DNA of 7,401 nt from an uncultured Erysipelotrichaceae bacterium (GCA_945981915.1 CAMFRJ010000047.1:1-7401); one strand, 5' to 3'; counted from the stretch's first letter, positions 1-6,561 are shown. The notes: a model not told the origin generated them from the sequence alone. Made by a program: numbers and translations.

Positions 1-1054
1 CATTTTGATAAGCTAAATCTACCATATTTGTTACTAATTCATTGATTATTTCTAGATTGGTAGCTGATAACCCAATAGTTTTTTTTAGATTATCTAATTT
101 CGTATTAGATTCGTTATTTGAAATTGGTAGAATTTTCTCTGATAATATTGCTAGATAAGGGCCAAAAGGTAATAAAATAGCAGTTGTCACAACATTAAAT
201 AATGTATGCATATTGGCTATTTGTGAAGCAACTTTACCAGGAGCCGTTCTTTCTACTAATAATGTTAATGGCGTTATCATACAAATCACTGTAAATATTA
301 TTGTTCCAATAATGTTGAAAGACAAATGAATAATAGTTGTCTGTTTTGCTTCGCGACTTGTTGATAAGGATGCAAGCACAGCAGTAATACATGTTCCAAT
401 ATTTTGTCCAAATAAGATATAGATTGCATGATCTAATTGAATAATACCAGACATGGCTAGTGCCTGTAAGATACCAATAGAAGCCGATGATGATTGAATA
501 ACAGCTGTAAATAATGCCCCAACAAGAATTCCAATGAATGGATGAGAAAATCTAGTCATCATCTCTACAAATAATGGTAAATCCTTTAAAGGAACCATTG
601 CTTGAGACATCATATCCATACCTATAAACAATATTCCTAACCCTGCAATAATACTTCCATAATATTCCATTCTTAGATCTTCAAAAAACACAATCATCAT
701 AACACCTAAAAAAGCAAACAAAGGTGCTAAGAGTCCAACATCTAATGCGATAAGCTGACCTGTAATCGTTGTTCCAACATTAGCTCCCATTATAATCCAA
801 ACAGCCTGATTGATTGTCATCATTTTCGCATTGACAAAGCCAACAACCATGACCGTTGTTGCACTGGAAGATTGAATAATGGCAGTAATCAATGCACCGA
901 CTAAAACTCCCATAAATCTATTAGCAGTTAATTTTTCTAAGATTGATTTTAAGCGATCACCTGCAGCATCTTCTAATCCATCACTCATCATCTTCATTCC
1001 ATATAAAAATAATGCTAATCCACCCAACAGTCCAAGTATTATTTTTAAAATCAT
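1..1054 (-). CDS. Na/Pi cotransporter family protein (C-terminus cut by window edge)
   Basis: This is a membrane symporter of the NptA/YjbB type, expected to move phosphate with sodium across the cytoplasmic membrane. The frame opens with ATG at 1054-1052 and stays open for 351 codons to the window edge, so the stop lies outside. It shows the internal duplication of the family. QSSSATT at residues 61-67 and QSSSAS at 187-192 are the paired substrate-site motifs, each followed by a GANVGTT (90-96) or GQNIGTC (216-222) segment. Many hydrophobic helices run from residue 3 to about 306. From about 315 the sequence becomes hydrophilic, as expected for the start of the cytoplasmic PhoU-like region. 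A purine-rich AAGGTGGGGGG ribosome site lies just upstream of the ATG. The gene follows the kdpE-like gene by 62 nt, so read-through from that operon is possible. Family assignment is firm; phosphate specificity is inferred. Confidence 0.93.
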   Translation of the reverse strand, partial: MILKIILGLLGGLALFLYGMKMMSDGLEDAAGDRLKSILEKLTANRFMGVLVGALITAIIQSSSATTVMVVGFVNAKMMTINQAVWIIMGANVGTTITGQLIALDVGLLAPLFAFLGVMMIVFFEDLRMEYYGSIIAGLGILFIGMDMMSQAMVPLKDLPLFVEMMTRFSHPFIGILVGALFTAVIQSSSASIGILQALAMSGIIQLDHAIYILFGQNIGTCITAVLASLSTSREAKQTTIIHLSFNIIGTIIFTVICMITPLTLLVERTAPGKVASQIANMHTLFNVVTTAILLPFGPYLAILSEKILPISNNESNTKLDNLKKTIGLSATNLEIINELVTNMVDLAYQN

Positions 1055-1081
1055 ATTTTCCCCCCACCTTTTATGGTTAAG

Positions 1082-1090
1082 ATTTTAACA
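1082..1090 (-). promoter_or_regulatory. Possible -10 element and small dyad upstream of the Na/Pi transporter
   Basis: On the minus strand the gap between kdpE and the transporter holds TGTTAAAAT, an extended -10-like element one base from TGnTATAAT. It lies about 28 nt before the ATG. A small palindrome, GTTAA-N4-TTAAC (1076-1089), overlaps it and could be an operator. No good -35 is visible, and no rho-independent terminator follows kdpE in the 62-nt gap. The transporter could therefore also be read from upstream. This is a weak call based only on pattern. Confidence 0.25.
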
Positions 1091-1116
1091 CTTATATAGT
1101 AAAAAAATGGTAAAGA

Positions 1117-1404
1117 TTATTTATGAGGTTCAAGCATACGATATCCAACTCCTAATTCATTAACAAAATAACAATTATCTCCTGGCTTTACACCAAGTTT
1201 TTTTCTTATATTTGCCATATTGACCTGTAACTTCTTAACACTTCCAGAATCAGGAAAACCCCAAACAGCTTTGATAATCATATTATAAGTAAGGACTTTC
1301 CCTGCATGATATGAAAGAAAAGTCAAGATATTATATTCAGTTTGTGTTAAATTTATCAATTGATCATTGAGATAAACCAATCGTTTATCATAATCAATAA
1401 CCAA
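1117..1404 (-). CDS. kdpE: KdpE-like response regulator, DNA-binding half (downstream of in-frame TGA)
   Basis: This segment encodes the OmpR/PhoB-type winged-helix domain that normally forms the C-terminal half of a KdpE-like regulator. The motifs are LTQTEYNIL (19-27), HAGKVL (33-38), the recognition-helix region VKKLQVNMANIRKKLG (56-71) and the C-terminal wing GVGYRM (85-90). It is in the same frame as the receiver domain (1411-1827) and separated from it only by TGA at 1413-1411. The codons after the stop read E-D-L-V-I-D-Y-D-K-R, the usual linker and first strand of this family. It therefore looks like the natural continuation of one gene. The TTG at 1404 is only a nominal start: the preceding GAGAAG is weak and just 3 nt away. 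Either the gene is disrupted, or read-through or reinitiation makes this half. Stop is TAA. Confidence 0.8.
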   Translation of the reverse strand: MVIDYDKRLVYLNDQLINLTQTEYNILTFLSYHAGKVLTYNMIIKAVWGFPDSGSVKKLQVNMANIRKKLGVKPGDNCYFVNELGVGYRMLEPHK

Positions 1405-1410
1405 ATCTTC

Positions 1411-1413
1411 TCA
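1411..1413 (-). other. In-frame TGA splitting the kdpE-like gene
   Basis: The codons run CAA-TGA-GAA-GAT-TTG-GTT without any frame change, and the protein family continues across the stop. One base change (for example from GGA, CGA or TGG) would give a full-length regulator of about 236 residues. No reassigned code is needed: the other genes use TGG for Trp and contain no internal TGA. A point mutation or a sequencing error is the simplest reading, with stop read-through as an alternative. Confidence 0.8.
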
Positions 1414-1827
1414 TTGAAAATAATTTCCTAAAATAACACCATTTTCACTGTTACGACGTGTATTTCTCAATGTTGCACGTATACGTGCAAGTAATTCTTC
1501 TACACGAAATGGTTTTGTTATATAGTCATTTGCTCCACAATCTAAAGCACACACGATATCACTTTCATTTGTTCTCGCGGATAAAACGATAATGGGAACA
1601 ATAGAATCTTTTCTTATATATTTTATAAATTCAAGGCCATCTTTATCCGGAAGTCCCAAATCCAAAATAATCACATCTGCTAAATAAGATAACCAGAGAG
1701 TTTTTGCACTTGCAAAATTTAACGCACTTAAAACATGATAATCATTTGTCCTAAGTATCATTTTTAATAAATTTTGAATATTCAAATCATCTTCAACAAT
1801 CAATACTTTGTATTTATTATTTGCCAT
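1411..1827 (-). CDS. kdpE: KdpE-like response regulator, receiver half (ends at premature TGA)
   Basis: This is a complete receiver (REC) domain that should accept phosphate from the adjacent histidine kinase in the cytoplasm. The acidic pocket is VEDD (11-14), the phospho-acceptor is D56 in ILDLGLPDKDG, the switch serine is S83 in VLSAR, and the conserved lysine is K105 in DYITKPF. The frame stops at TGA after residue 138, exactly in the linker before the DNA-binding domain. The product would be a 138-residue stand-alone receiver, against about 230 residues for normal KdpE. The ATG at 1827 overlaps the end of the kinase C-terminal frame by 11 nt, with AAGGGAG about 10 nt upstream, so translation is coupled. 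The closest family match is KdpE, since the partner kinase carries the KdpD-type membrane domain. The actual stimulus cannot be read from sequence. Confidence 0.85.
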   Translation of the reverse strand: MANNKYKVLIVEDDLNIQNLLKMILRTNDYHVLSALNFASAKTLWLSYLADVIILDLGLPDKDGLEFIKYIRKDSIVPIIVLSARTNESDIVCALDCGANDYITKPFRVEELLARIRATLRNTRRNSENGVILGNYFQ

Positions 1828-2284
1828 TTTTTATAATCTCCCTTGCTAATAGAAAAGAAAATGTTGTTCCATGTTTACTAGATTGAACATGAATTGTACT
1901 TCCGTGTGCTTTTATGATTGTTGCACAAACTGATAATCCAATTCCCATATTATGATGATTGGCATCAGCTATCATATGATTACTTCCTAAATAACCTGTA
2001 AACAGTTCCTCTAGTCTGTCTTCTTCAATTCCACTTCCATTATCAATAACTTCAAAAAGGACATTTTCCTTTTGAAGAGTCACTTTTAAAATTAATTTGG
2101 TCATACCTTGTGCATGAATAACTGCATTTTCTAATAAATTTATCAATACTTGTTTGATTAATATAGCATCCATAGGAATACTAACAAATTCATTAGGAAT
2201 AACAACATCTACTTTTTGAGTTGGATGCGCTTTATTAAATTGAACTAACCTTGTATCAATGAGTTCTTCTAGAACTATTGGCAT
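1817..2284 (-). CDS. kdpD: KdpD-like histidine kinase, ATP-binding half
   Basis: This frame encodes a HATPase_c catalytic domain, the part of a sensor kinase that binds ATP and phosphorylates the histidine on the dimerisation domain. The N-box is LINLLENAVIHA (48-59, with N53), the G1 box is DNGSG (81-85), the F-box region is LEELF (91-95), and the G2 box is MGIGLSVC (113-120). Residues 1-30 match the segment that normally follows the His-containing helices, so this is the second half of the gene starting at 2874. It is shifted by one base relative to that half. The ATG at 2284 has no Shine-Dalgarno sequence before it, which argues against efficient independent initiation. Its end overlaps the receiver gene by 11 nt. 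It is most likely a frameshifted kinase gene, or a product of ribosomal frameshifting or reinitiation. Confidence 0.82.
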   Translation of the reverse strand: MPIVLEELIDTRLVQFNKAHPTQKVDVVIPNEFVSIPMDAILIKQVLINLLENAVIHAQGMTKLILKVTLQKENVLFEVIDNGSGIEEDRLEELFTGYLGSNHMIADANHHNMGIGLSVCATIIKAHGSTIHVQSSKHGTTFSFLLAREIIKNGK

Positions 2285-2287
2285 TTT
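2257..2287 (-). other. Frame break in the kdpD-like gene: A4 run followed by a hairpin
   Basis: The upstream frame reads GTT-GTA-AAA-TGC-CAA-TAG; the downstream frame enters at ATG-CCA-ATA-GTT. A run of four A (2287-2284 on the minus strand) sits at the junction. Five A would give one continuous kinase of about 342 residues. Seven nt after the run the RNA can fold AGTTCT-AGA-AGAACT (2276-2262). The stem can extend with CAAT/ATTG around one bulged C. The slip would be Lys AAA to AAA, a perfect re-pairing. This resembles a -1 frameshift site, but a one-base deletion is equally compatible. Confidence 0.45.
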
Positions 2288-2874
2288 ACAACGCTAACAT
2301 TATCAGCATTAATACGGGTAATTGATAAAAGATTCTCAACCATTTTAATCAAATTTTCAGAATCATCTCTTACTTCTTTTAACAATGATATTTTTTGTTC
2401 TTTATTTAATTCATCATAATTTTCAATAAGTGCTAAACTAGACACATAAATCGTCGTTAATGGTGTTCTTAAATCATGTGAAACTGCTCTTAAAAGATTA
2501 GCTTTCATTTTCTCTTTCTCACTTTCTAACTTCAGTTTTTCCTTCAATTTTATTTGAATAGTAAGAGTACATGTTGTTATAGCAACAACAAGAGTTACAA
2601 TAGCAGAAATACAATTTTCTAATATAACAAAATTAATTCTATAATAAGGGTATACGAAGACAAAATTACATACTAATACCGCACATAATGAAGCAATAAT
2701 TCCGTATACATAACCATCGGTCAATAATGAAATTAAAAACACCGCTAACACAAATAGCATATCAACCAAAGACTGTGATAATTCTATACTATGTAAAATC
2801 AAACATAATACAAAAGTTAGAAAAAAAATAATTATTGAAATACAACAATTTCTTATGATCTCTTTTATATTCAT
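2275..2874 (-). CDS. kdpD: KdpD-like sensor kinase, membrane and His-domain half
   Basis: This is the N-terminal half of a short KdpD-type sensor kinase. Four hydrophobic segments (about residues 8-28, 36-52, 57-77 and 84-106) form the DUF4118 membrane domain typical of KdpD, including the NFVFVYPYY signature (70-78). A charged linker follows, then the HisKA dimerisation domain with the phosphorylated histidine H133 in AVSHDLRTPLT. The large cytoplasmic N-terminal KdpD/USP region of classical KdpD is absent, as in many short Firmicute forms. The frame ends at TAG after residue 199, just before the ATP-binding domain, which continues one base out of frame from 2284. I chose ATG at 2874, with GGGTGA 4 nt upstream, over the in-frame TTG at 2886. 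By family knowledge it would sense ionic or membrane conditions, but no kdpABC is in view. Confidence 0.85.
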   Translation of the reverse strand: MNIKEIIRNCCISIIIFFLTFVLCLILHSIELSQSLVDMLFVLAVFLISLLTDGYVYGIIASLCAVLVCNFVFVYPYYRINFVILENCISAIVTLVVAITTCTLTIQIKLKEKLKLESEKEKMKANLLRAVSHDLRTPLTTIYVSSLALIENYDELNKEQKISLLKEVRDDSENLIKMVENLLSITRINADNVSVVKCQ

Positions 2875-2889
2875 ATAATCACCCAAATT

Positions 2890-2898
2890 ATTATATCA
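2890..2898 (-). promoter_or_regulatory. Candidate extended -10 promoter of the kdpD-kdpE operon
   Basis: The minus strand reads TGATATAAT, a perfect extended -10 element (TGn-TATAAT), 15 nt before the ATG at 2874. No convincing -35 is present at 16-18 nt. It sits between the terminator of the upstream operon and the sensor-kinase start, where a promoter is expected. The implied leader is very short and would crowd the ribosome site, so the exact start point is doubtful. Confidence 0.4.
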
Positions 2899-2931
2899 TT
2901 TGAGTGGCAAAGAATTGGTAAAAGTTCAAAT

Positions 2932-2961
2932 AAAAAAACTGAAACATCATGTGTTTCAGTT
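2932..2961 (-). terminator. Rho-independent terminator of the ROK-PHP-PHP-HAD operon
   Basis: On the minus strand a perfect 10-bp stem, AACTGAAACA/TGTTTCAGTT, with a 5-nt loop is followed directly by a run of T (the A tract at 2932-2938 on the plus strand). It begins 8 nt after the TAA of the HAD gene. It closes the four-gene unit and isolates it from the kdpD-like operon. Confidence 0.85.
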
Positions 2962-2968
2962 CGTTATT

Positions 2969-3814
2969 TTAGTTTAATTCAGGAATATGTTTGAGTAAAG
3001 ATGCTGCGATACCATCATCATTGTTTGACAATGTGATTTCATCAGCAACAGCTTTTAATTCATCACTGGCATTAGCCATAGCTACACCTGTTCCAACATA
3101 TTCTATCATTGTTTTATCATTTTGTGCATCACCAAAAGCAATCATTTCTTCTTTTGAATAACCCATTGGAATCAAAACAGTATCTAATGCTTTTGCCTTG
3201 TCAATTCCTTGAGCAGTATATTCAAAATAGAAGTCTGATGTAAACATACAATTTAATCTGTCTTTGAAAGGTTCCATCATTTCTTGATAATGCGCATGCA
3301 TATATTCTGGATCACCATAAGTTAAGATCTTATTAATTTCAAAGTCAACAAATTCTGCTAAATCTCTTTTTTCGCATAAGAGATAGCTATTTCCTCTTGA
3401 TTCATATTGCATCACATTAAAAGGTTTACCTTTGACTGTTATATAACAATCAAAAACATCATTGACATACATATATTCATCTTTATCAAACATTGGTCTT
3501 GCTTTAAATTTTTTGAGATGTTCTAATACAGCTTTACTATCTTCTACAGACATAGCCTGATTAAATAAAACTTCATTGTTTTGACAATCAATCACCTTTG
3601 CTCCATTAAAACATACAAAGAGACCATGATGTTGATCCATTTCTAATTCTTTTGCAAGATGTCGCAAACCACTGGTAGGTCTTCCAGAAGCTAATATTAA
3701 TCTTATTCCCTGTTCTTGTGCTCTTAATAAAATATCTTTTGTCTTTGGGGTAATCACTTTTTGATCATTAACTAGTGTCCCATCGATATCCATAATAATT
3801 ACTTTAATTGCCAT
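2969..3814 (-). CDS. Cof-type HAD-IIB family phosphatase
   Basis: This is a soluble haloacid-dehalogenase-fold phosphatase of the Cof/YidA/YwpJ type, which removes phosphate from small sugar or cofactor phosphates using Mg2+. Motif I is DIDGT (9-13, nucleophile D9 and acid/base D11). Motif II is S43 in LASGRP, motif III is K206 in GIDKAKAL, and motif IV is GDAQND (228-233). The region between about 85 and 195 is the mobile C2B cap that sets substrate choice. The 281 residues are a normal, complete length. The ATG at 3814 follows the preceding PHP gene by 9 nt, and that gene's TAG is part of this gene's AGGAAAAG ribosome site. It is the last gene of the unit and is followed by a strong terminator. 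The substrate is not predictable from sequence. Confidence 0.93.
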   Translation of the reverse strand: MAIKVIIMDIDGTLVNDQKVITPKTKDILLRAQEQGIRLILASGRPTSGLRHLAKELEMDQHHGLFVCFNGAKVIDCQNNEVLFNQAMSVEDSKAVLEHLKKFKARPMFDKDEYMYVNDVFDCYITVKGKPFNVMQYESRGNSYLLCEKRDLAEFVDFEINKILTYGDPEYMHAHYQEMMEPFKDRLNCMFTSDFYFEYTAQGIDKAKALDTVLIPMGYSKEEMIAFGDAQNDKTMIEYVGTGVAMANASDELKAVADEITLSNNDDGIAASLLKHIPELN

Positions 3815-3823
3815 AATCTTTTC

Positions 3824-4711
3824 CTAAATCAAATGATATTTTTTTAAATTATCTTCTATTTCTTGTGGGCAATAACATCCATTGCCTCCTAATTCAATTG
3901 CTGGTTTCGTTTTTCCATGAAAATCACTGCCACATGTATATAATACACCTAATTCTTTAGCTTTGTGATAAAAATAATCATTAACTTCACTTTGATGGTA
4001 GCTAGAGAAACATTCTACACCATCTATACCTTTTTCCACCATTTCATCAAAAATTTCAAATTTTCCCTTCAAATTGTTTCCTGGATGTGCAAGTATAGCG
4101 ACTCCTCCATTATCATGTATAAGTCGTACTGTTTCTTCTAATGAAGGAAATTTGATTTCTGTATAACAAGGTTTCCCTTGAGCATAATAATCCCAATAAA
4201 AATTAACAAAAGGATTATCTGATCTTTTTCCACCTTCTCGATATGGTTTCAACAATTCATGATCTCTATAACGTGGATCTTTCAACAAAGCTTCTCCAAA
4301 CATTTCTCCTGTATAAACACCATTATCAGATAATTCATCTAATTGTGCCTTTGTAAGTTCAAAACCTAATTGATTTGTCAATTCTAATTTTTTTAATGAA
4401 CAACTTAATTCTTGTTTTAAAATATTTTCTCCTAATTGATTGAAAACAGGATTTTTATCATCAATTCCATAACCAACAACATGGAGATTAATTCCTTTAT
4501 ATTGACAATCAATTTCAATTGCAGGAATACAGATCATTCCTTTTTCCTGAGAATATTGCTTTGCTTCAGCTACAGCTTTGACCCAATTATGATCAGCAAT
4601 AGCCATAATCTTAACACCTGCTTTTTCACACATATCAACTAACTGAATCGGTGTATATTCTCCATCATCACTATATAAACTATGCATATGTAAATCAATA
4701 TAACTCTTCAT
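3824..4711 (-). CDS. PHP domain phosphoesterase, TrpH/YciV type
   Basis: This metal-dependent PHP-fold phosphoesterase resembles the TrpH/YciV (RNase AM) and cyclic-phosphate phosphodiesterase group. Members act on 3',5'-bisphosphates, nucleotide ends or cyclic phosphates. Metal ligands are visible as DLHMHSLYSDD (H8, H10, D15), IADHN (D40, H41), E66 in AIEID, H77 in LHVVGYG, H209 in LAHPGN, and GSDFHG (D263, H265). GVECFSSYH (231-239) matches the TrpH-type GVEVY..SH element. Residues 85-180 form the family's helical insertion. The 295 residues are complete. The ATG at 4711 overlaps the preceding PHP gene by 17 nt, with GAGGAG 7 nt upstream inside that gene, so the two should be translationally coupled. 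Stop is TAG. Family is clear; the natural substrate (RNA ends, pAp-like or cyclic compounds) is open. Confidence 0.9.
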   Translation of the reverse strand: MKSYIDLHMHSLYSDDGEYTPIQLVDMCEKAGVKIMAIADHNWVKAVAEAKQYSQEKGMICIPAIEIDCQYKGINLHVVGYGIDDKNPVFNQLGENILKQELSCSLKKLELTNQLGFELTKAQLDELSDNGVYTGEMFGEALLKDPRYRDHELLKPYREGGKRSDNPFVNFYWDYYAQGKPCYTEIKFPSLEETVRLIHDNGGVAILAHPGNNLKGKFEIFDEMVEKGIDGVECFSSYHQSEVNDYFYHKAKELGVLYTCGSDFHGKTKPAIELGGNGCYCPQEIEDNLKKYHLI

Positions 4712-5552
4712 CTTTTTTCTCCTCTAATTCATGGTATATCGGTTTCATTTGGTCAAATGTACAATAATACTGAAACCCCAACTTCTTCAATTCAATTTTT
4801 GCTTCTTCAATATAAGCACCTAAATGTTCTTTTTTATGACTGTCGCTACCAATTGTGATGACAGTTCCTCCTAATTCTTGATAAAGTTTTAAAATATCAC
4901 GTGATGGTGTCATATCTGAAAGTCCATAACGGTGATATGATGTATTGACTTCTATTCCTTTACCATCATTGATCACTTGTTTCAAAATTTTCGTGATTAT
5001 TGGTTTGATTTTTTCAAATGGATAAGTACCATTTTGATCATATCTGACAATGAGATCCATATGTCCTAAAACACTGTAATTCTTATATAATTTTACCAAG
5101 TTTAACATTTCTTGGTAATATCTCTCATATATTTCTCTTTGTGTTTTTCCTCTTTGAAAATCCTGCGTCCAAAATTCTTTATCTTCAACTTGATGAATAG
5201 ATAGGATAATGAAATCAAAAGGGTATTTTTTGAACAGTTTTTGATATTTTGGAATCGTATGTACCTGCATTCCAAATTCCATCCCCATCTTTATGGACAC
5301 CTGACCTTTATATTTCTCTTTTAAATAACCTATTTCTTTTTCCCATCTTGGATAATCTACATTCGCCAATGGTTCATGACCCCGATATATGATTTCTTTA
5401 TCCTCATCCCAATCGTTTTTGATGCCATAATCCACATGATCAGTGATTGCAAGTTCTTGAACTCCTAGATTAATAGCATCTTTGACACATTCTTCCATAG
5501 GATAAAGAGAATCATCACTATAATGAGTATGTACATGATAATCAATATACAT
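4695..5552 (-). CDS. PHP domain phosphatase, histidinol-phosphatase HisJ/HisK family
   Basis: This soluble PHP-fold phosphatase has the full HisJ ligand set for a trinuclear metal site. Numbered from the first of two tandem ATGs (5555), these are H7 and H9 in DYHVHTHYSDD, D39-H40 in ITDH, E93 in GMEFG, H121 in SIHQV, H165 in LGHMD, and GSDSH (D238, H240). IEVNTS (201-206) is also typical. Family members remove phosphate from L-histidinol phosphate, but no other histidine gene is in view, so the substrate here may be another phosphorylated metabolite. The second ATG (5552) is preferred because it lies 6 nt from AAAGGAGG, whereas the first is only 3 nt away. The gene overlaps the end of the ROK regulator by 11 nt and the next PHP gene by 17 nt. 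About 285 residues, complete; stop is TGA. Confidence 0.92.
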   Translation of the reverse strand: MYIDYHVHTHYSDDSLYPMEECVKDAINLGVQELAITDHVDYGIKNDWDEDKEIIYRGHEPLANVDYPRWEKEIGYLKEKYKGQVSIKMGMEFGMQVHTIPKYQKLFKKYPFDFIILSIHQVEDKEFWTQDFQRGKTQREIYERYYQEMLNLVKLYKNYSVLGHMDLIVRYDQNGTYPFEKIKPIITKILKQVINDGKGIEVNTSYHRYGLSDMTPSRDILKLYQELGGTVITIGSDSHKKEHLGAYIEEAKIELKKLGFQYYCTFDQMKPIYHELEEKKDEELY

Positions 5553-6519
5553 CATTGTCCTCCTTTTGAATATTTATCGCAATATCATACAAACCCTCAT
5601 CTAAATACATATCCAAGCTGTCCAAAACATGAATCTTAGGAATATGTTGCAAAGGAAGATGAAATTGTATTGTACTCATATCCTCTTTATTTAATACATC
5701 GCTACATAAACAGATCATTTCAGGATTAACAACACAACAAATTGTTTCAATTTGCAATCTTAATAATTCTTGTGGTTGATTTCTTAACATCTCATCTTGT
5801 ATCTGATAATCATAAAATGGCAAATATCTCAATTCTCCTGCAAAATGAGAAAAACCATTGTATAAATGATGTGCAATGATTAAACCACAACCAATATATT
5901 CAACTGCCGGCTGATATAACAATGCCAGATGAGGTATTGACAAAAGATGATGTAAACCTATTGCAGCAACATTGACATCATTTTCTATCATTATTTTTTT
6001 ATGGTAACGTTGTGTGAATTGTTCTTTTAAATCAATATGTCTTAATTTTTCAAAATCACAATCACTGATATATCCGTTTTCACATATTCCAGGAATACTT
6101 AAACATAATATATTGATCAAATGATCATTATCTAATAATGTTGATATCATCTCAACCAATTCCTGATATGAACCAACTTGAGAAATCAATTGATTCTCAT
6201 AAATTGATTGATTGAATAAATCAACACTTTGAACCTTAATGTTATAAATCTCTTTCTTTCTTTGTAAGATAATTTTTCCAATATGACAATAATCTTTATT
6301 GATTTGATATTGTTTAGATTTTCTTCCACCTGTTGAATGCGCTTCACCAATATATGAAATCAGTTGTTTTTCCAAGAGAATTTTTAATATATTAGTGATT
6401 CCTGTTTTAGAAATACCAGTTTTTAAAGACAATTCATTTTTTGTCCATATTTGGGTATTATAAAAACATTCCTTGACCTTGTCGATATTTTCAATCTTTA
6501 AATCTTTAATTTTTGCCAA
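5542..6519 (-). CDS. ROK family transcriptional regulator (divergent)
   Basis: This is a DNA-binding regulator of the ROK family (Mlc/NagC/XylR type), which usually represses sugar genes until a ligand binds the ROK domain. Residues 10-75 form the winged helix: ELSLKTGISKTGITNILKIL is the helix-turn-helix and STGGRKSKQYQI the wing. The ROK part keeps SIPGICENGYI (141-151), IENDVNVAA (178-186) and a degraded glycine loop, IGCGLIIAHHLYNGF, then FAGEL (226-230). It lacks the N-terminal DxGxT ATP motif and the CxCGxxGC zinc motif of canonical ROK proteins, so it is a regulator and not a kinase. TTG at 6519 is the start, supported by AGGGGTGA 4 nt upstream and the absence of an in-frame ATG nearby. 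It is the first gene of the PHP-PHP-HAD unit and probably controls it. 325 residues; stop is TGA. Confidence 0.88.
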   Translation of the reverse strand: MAKIKDLKIENIDKVKECFYNTQIWTKNELSLKTGISKTGITNILKILLEKQLISYIGEAHSTGGRKSKQYQINKDYCHIGKIILQRKKEIYNIKVQSVDLFNQSIYENQLISQVGSYQELVEMISTLLDNDHLINILCLSIPGICENGYISDCDFEKLRHIDLKEQFTQRYHKKIMIENDVNVAAIGLHHLLSIPHLALLYQPAVEYIGCGLIIAHHLYNGFSHFAGELRYLPFYDYQIQDEMLRNQPQELLRLQIETICCVVNPEMICLCSDVLNKEDMSTIQFHLPLQHIPKIHVLDSLDMYLDEGLYDIAINIQKEDNDVY

Positions 6520-6534
6520 ACAATCACCCCTTTA

Positions 6535-6561
6535 ATCTTTCGACACAATTTGATGAAAGAT
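6535..6561 (-). promoter_or_regulatory. Inverted repeat in the ROK leader, candidate operator
   Basis: Arms ATCTTTC and GAAAGAT (7 bp, perfect) are separated by 13 nt. The repeat begins at the expected transcription start (about 7 nt after the -10) and ends just before the ribosome site. A second, looser dyad (TGATGA at 6551-6556 and ATCATCA at 6579-6585) spans the -10. ROK regulators bind AT-rich dyads, often in their own promoters, so autoregulation is a reasonable inference. An RNA hairpin is the alternative. Confidence 0.35.

Noticed and set aside
879..1088. Plus-strand open frame of 69 codons
   Set aside because: It is antisense to the well-supported Na/Pi transporter, has no ribosome site or family signature, and is explained by codon shadowing.
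1411..1413. TGA read as Trp (mycoplasma-type code) or selenocysteine
   Set aside because: The other genes use TGG for Trp with no internal TGA, and TGA ends two of them. No selenocysteine family or convincing hairpin is present at this site.
2875..2886. TTG at 2886 as the sensor-kinase start
   Set aside because: ATG at 2874 has a properly placed GGGTGA. The TTG start would overlap that ribosome site and sit too close to the -10.
4436..4642. Plus-strand open frame of 68 codons
   Set aside because: It lies wholly opposite the TrpH-type PHP gene and shows no recognisable protein features.
4695..5552. Assignment of the HisJ-like gene as a true histidine biosynthesis gene
   Set aside because: No other his gene is nearby and the neighbours are other phosphatases under a ROK regulator, so only the family name is supported.
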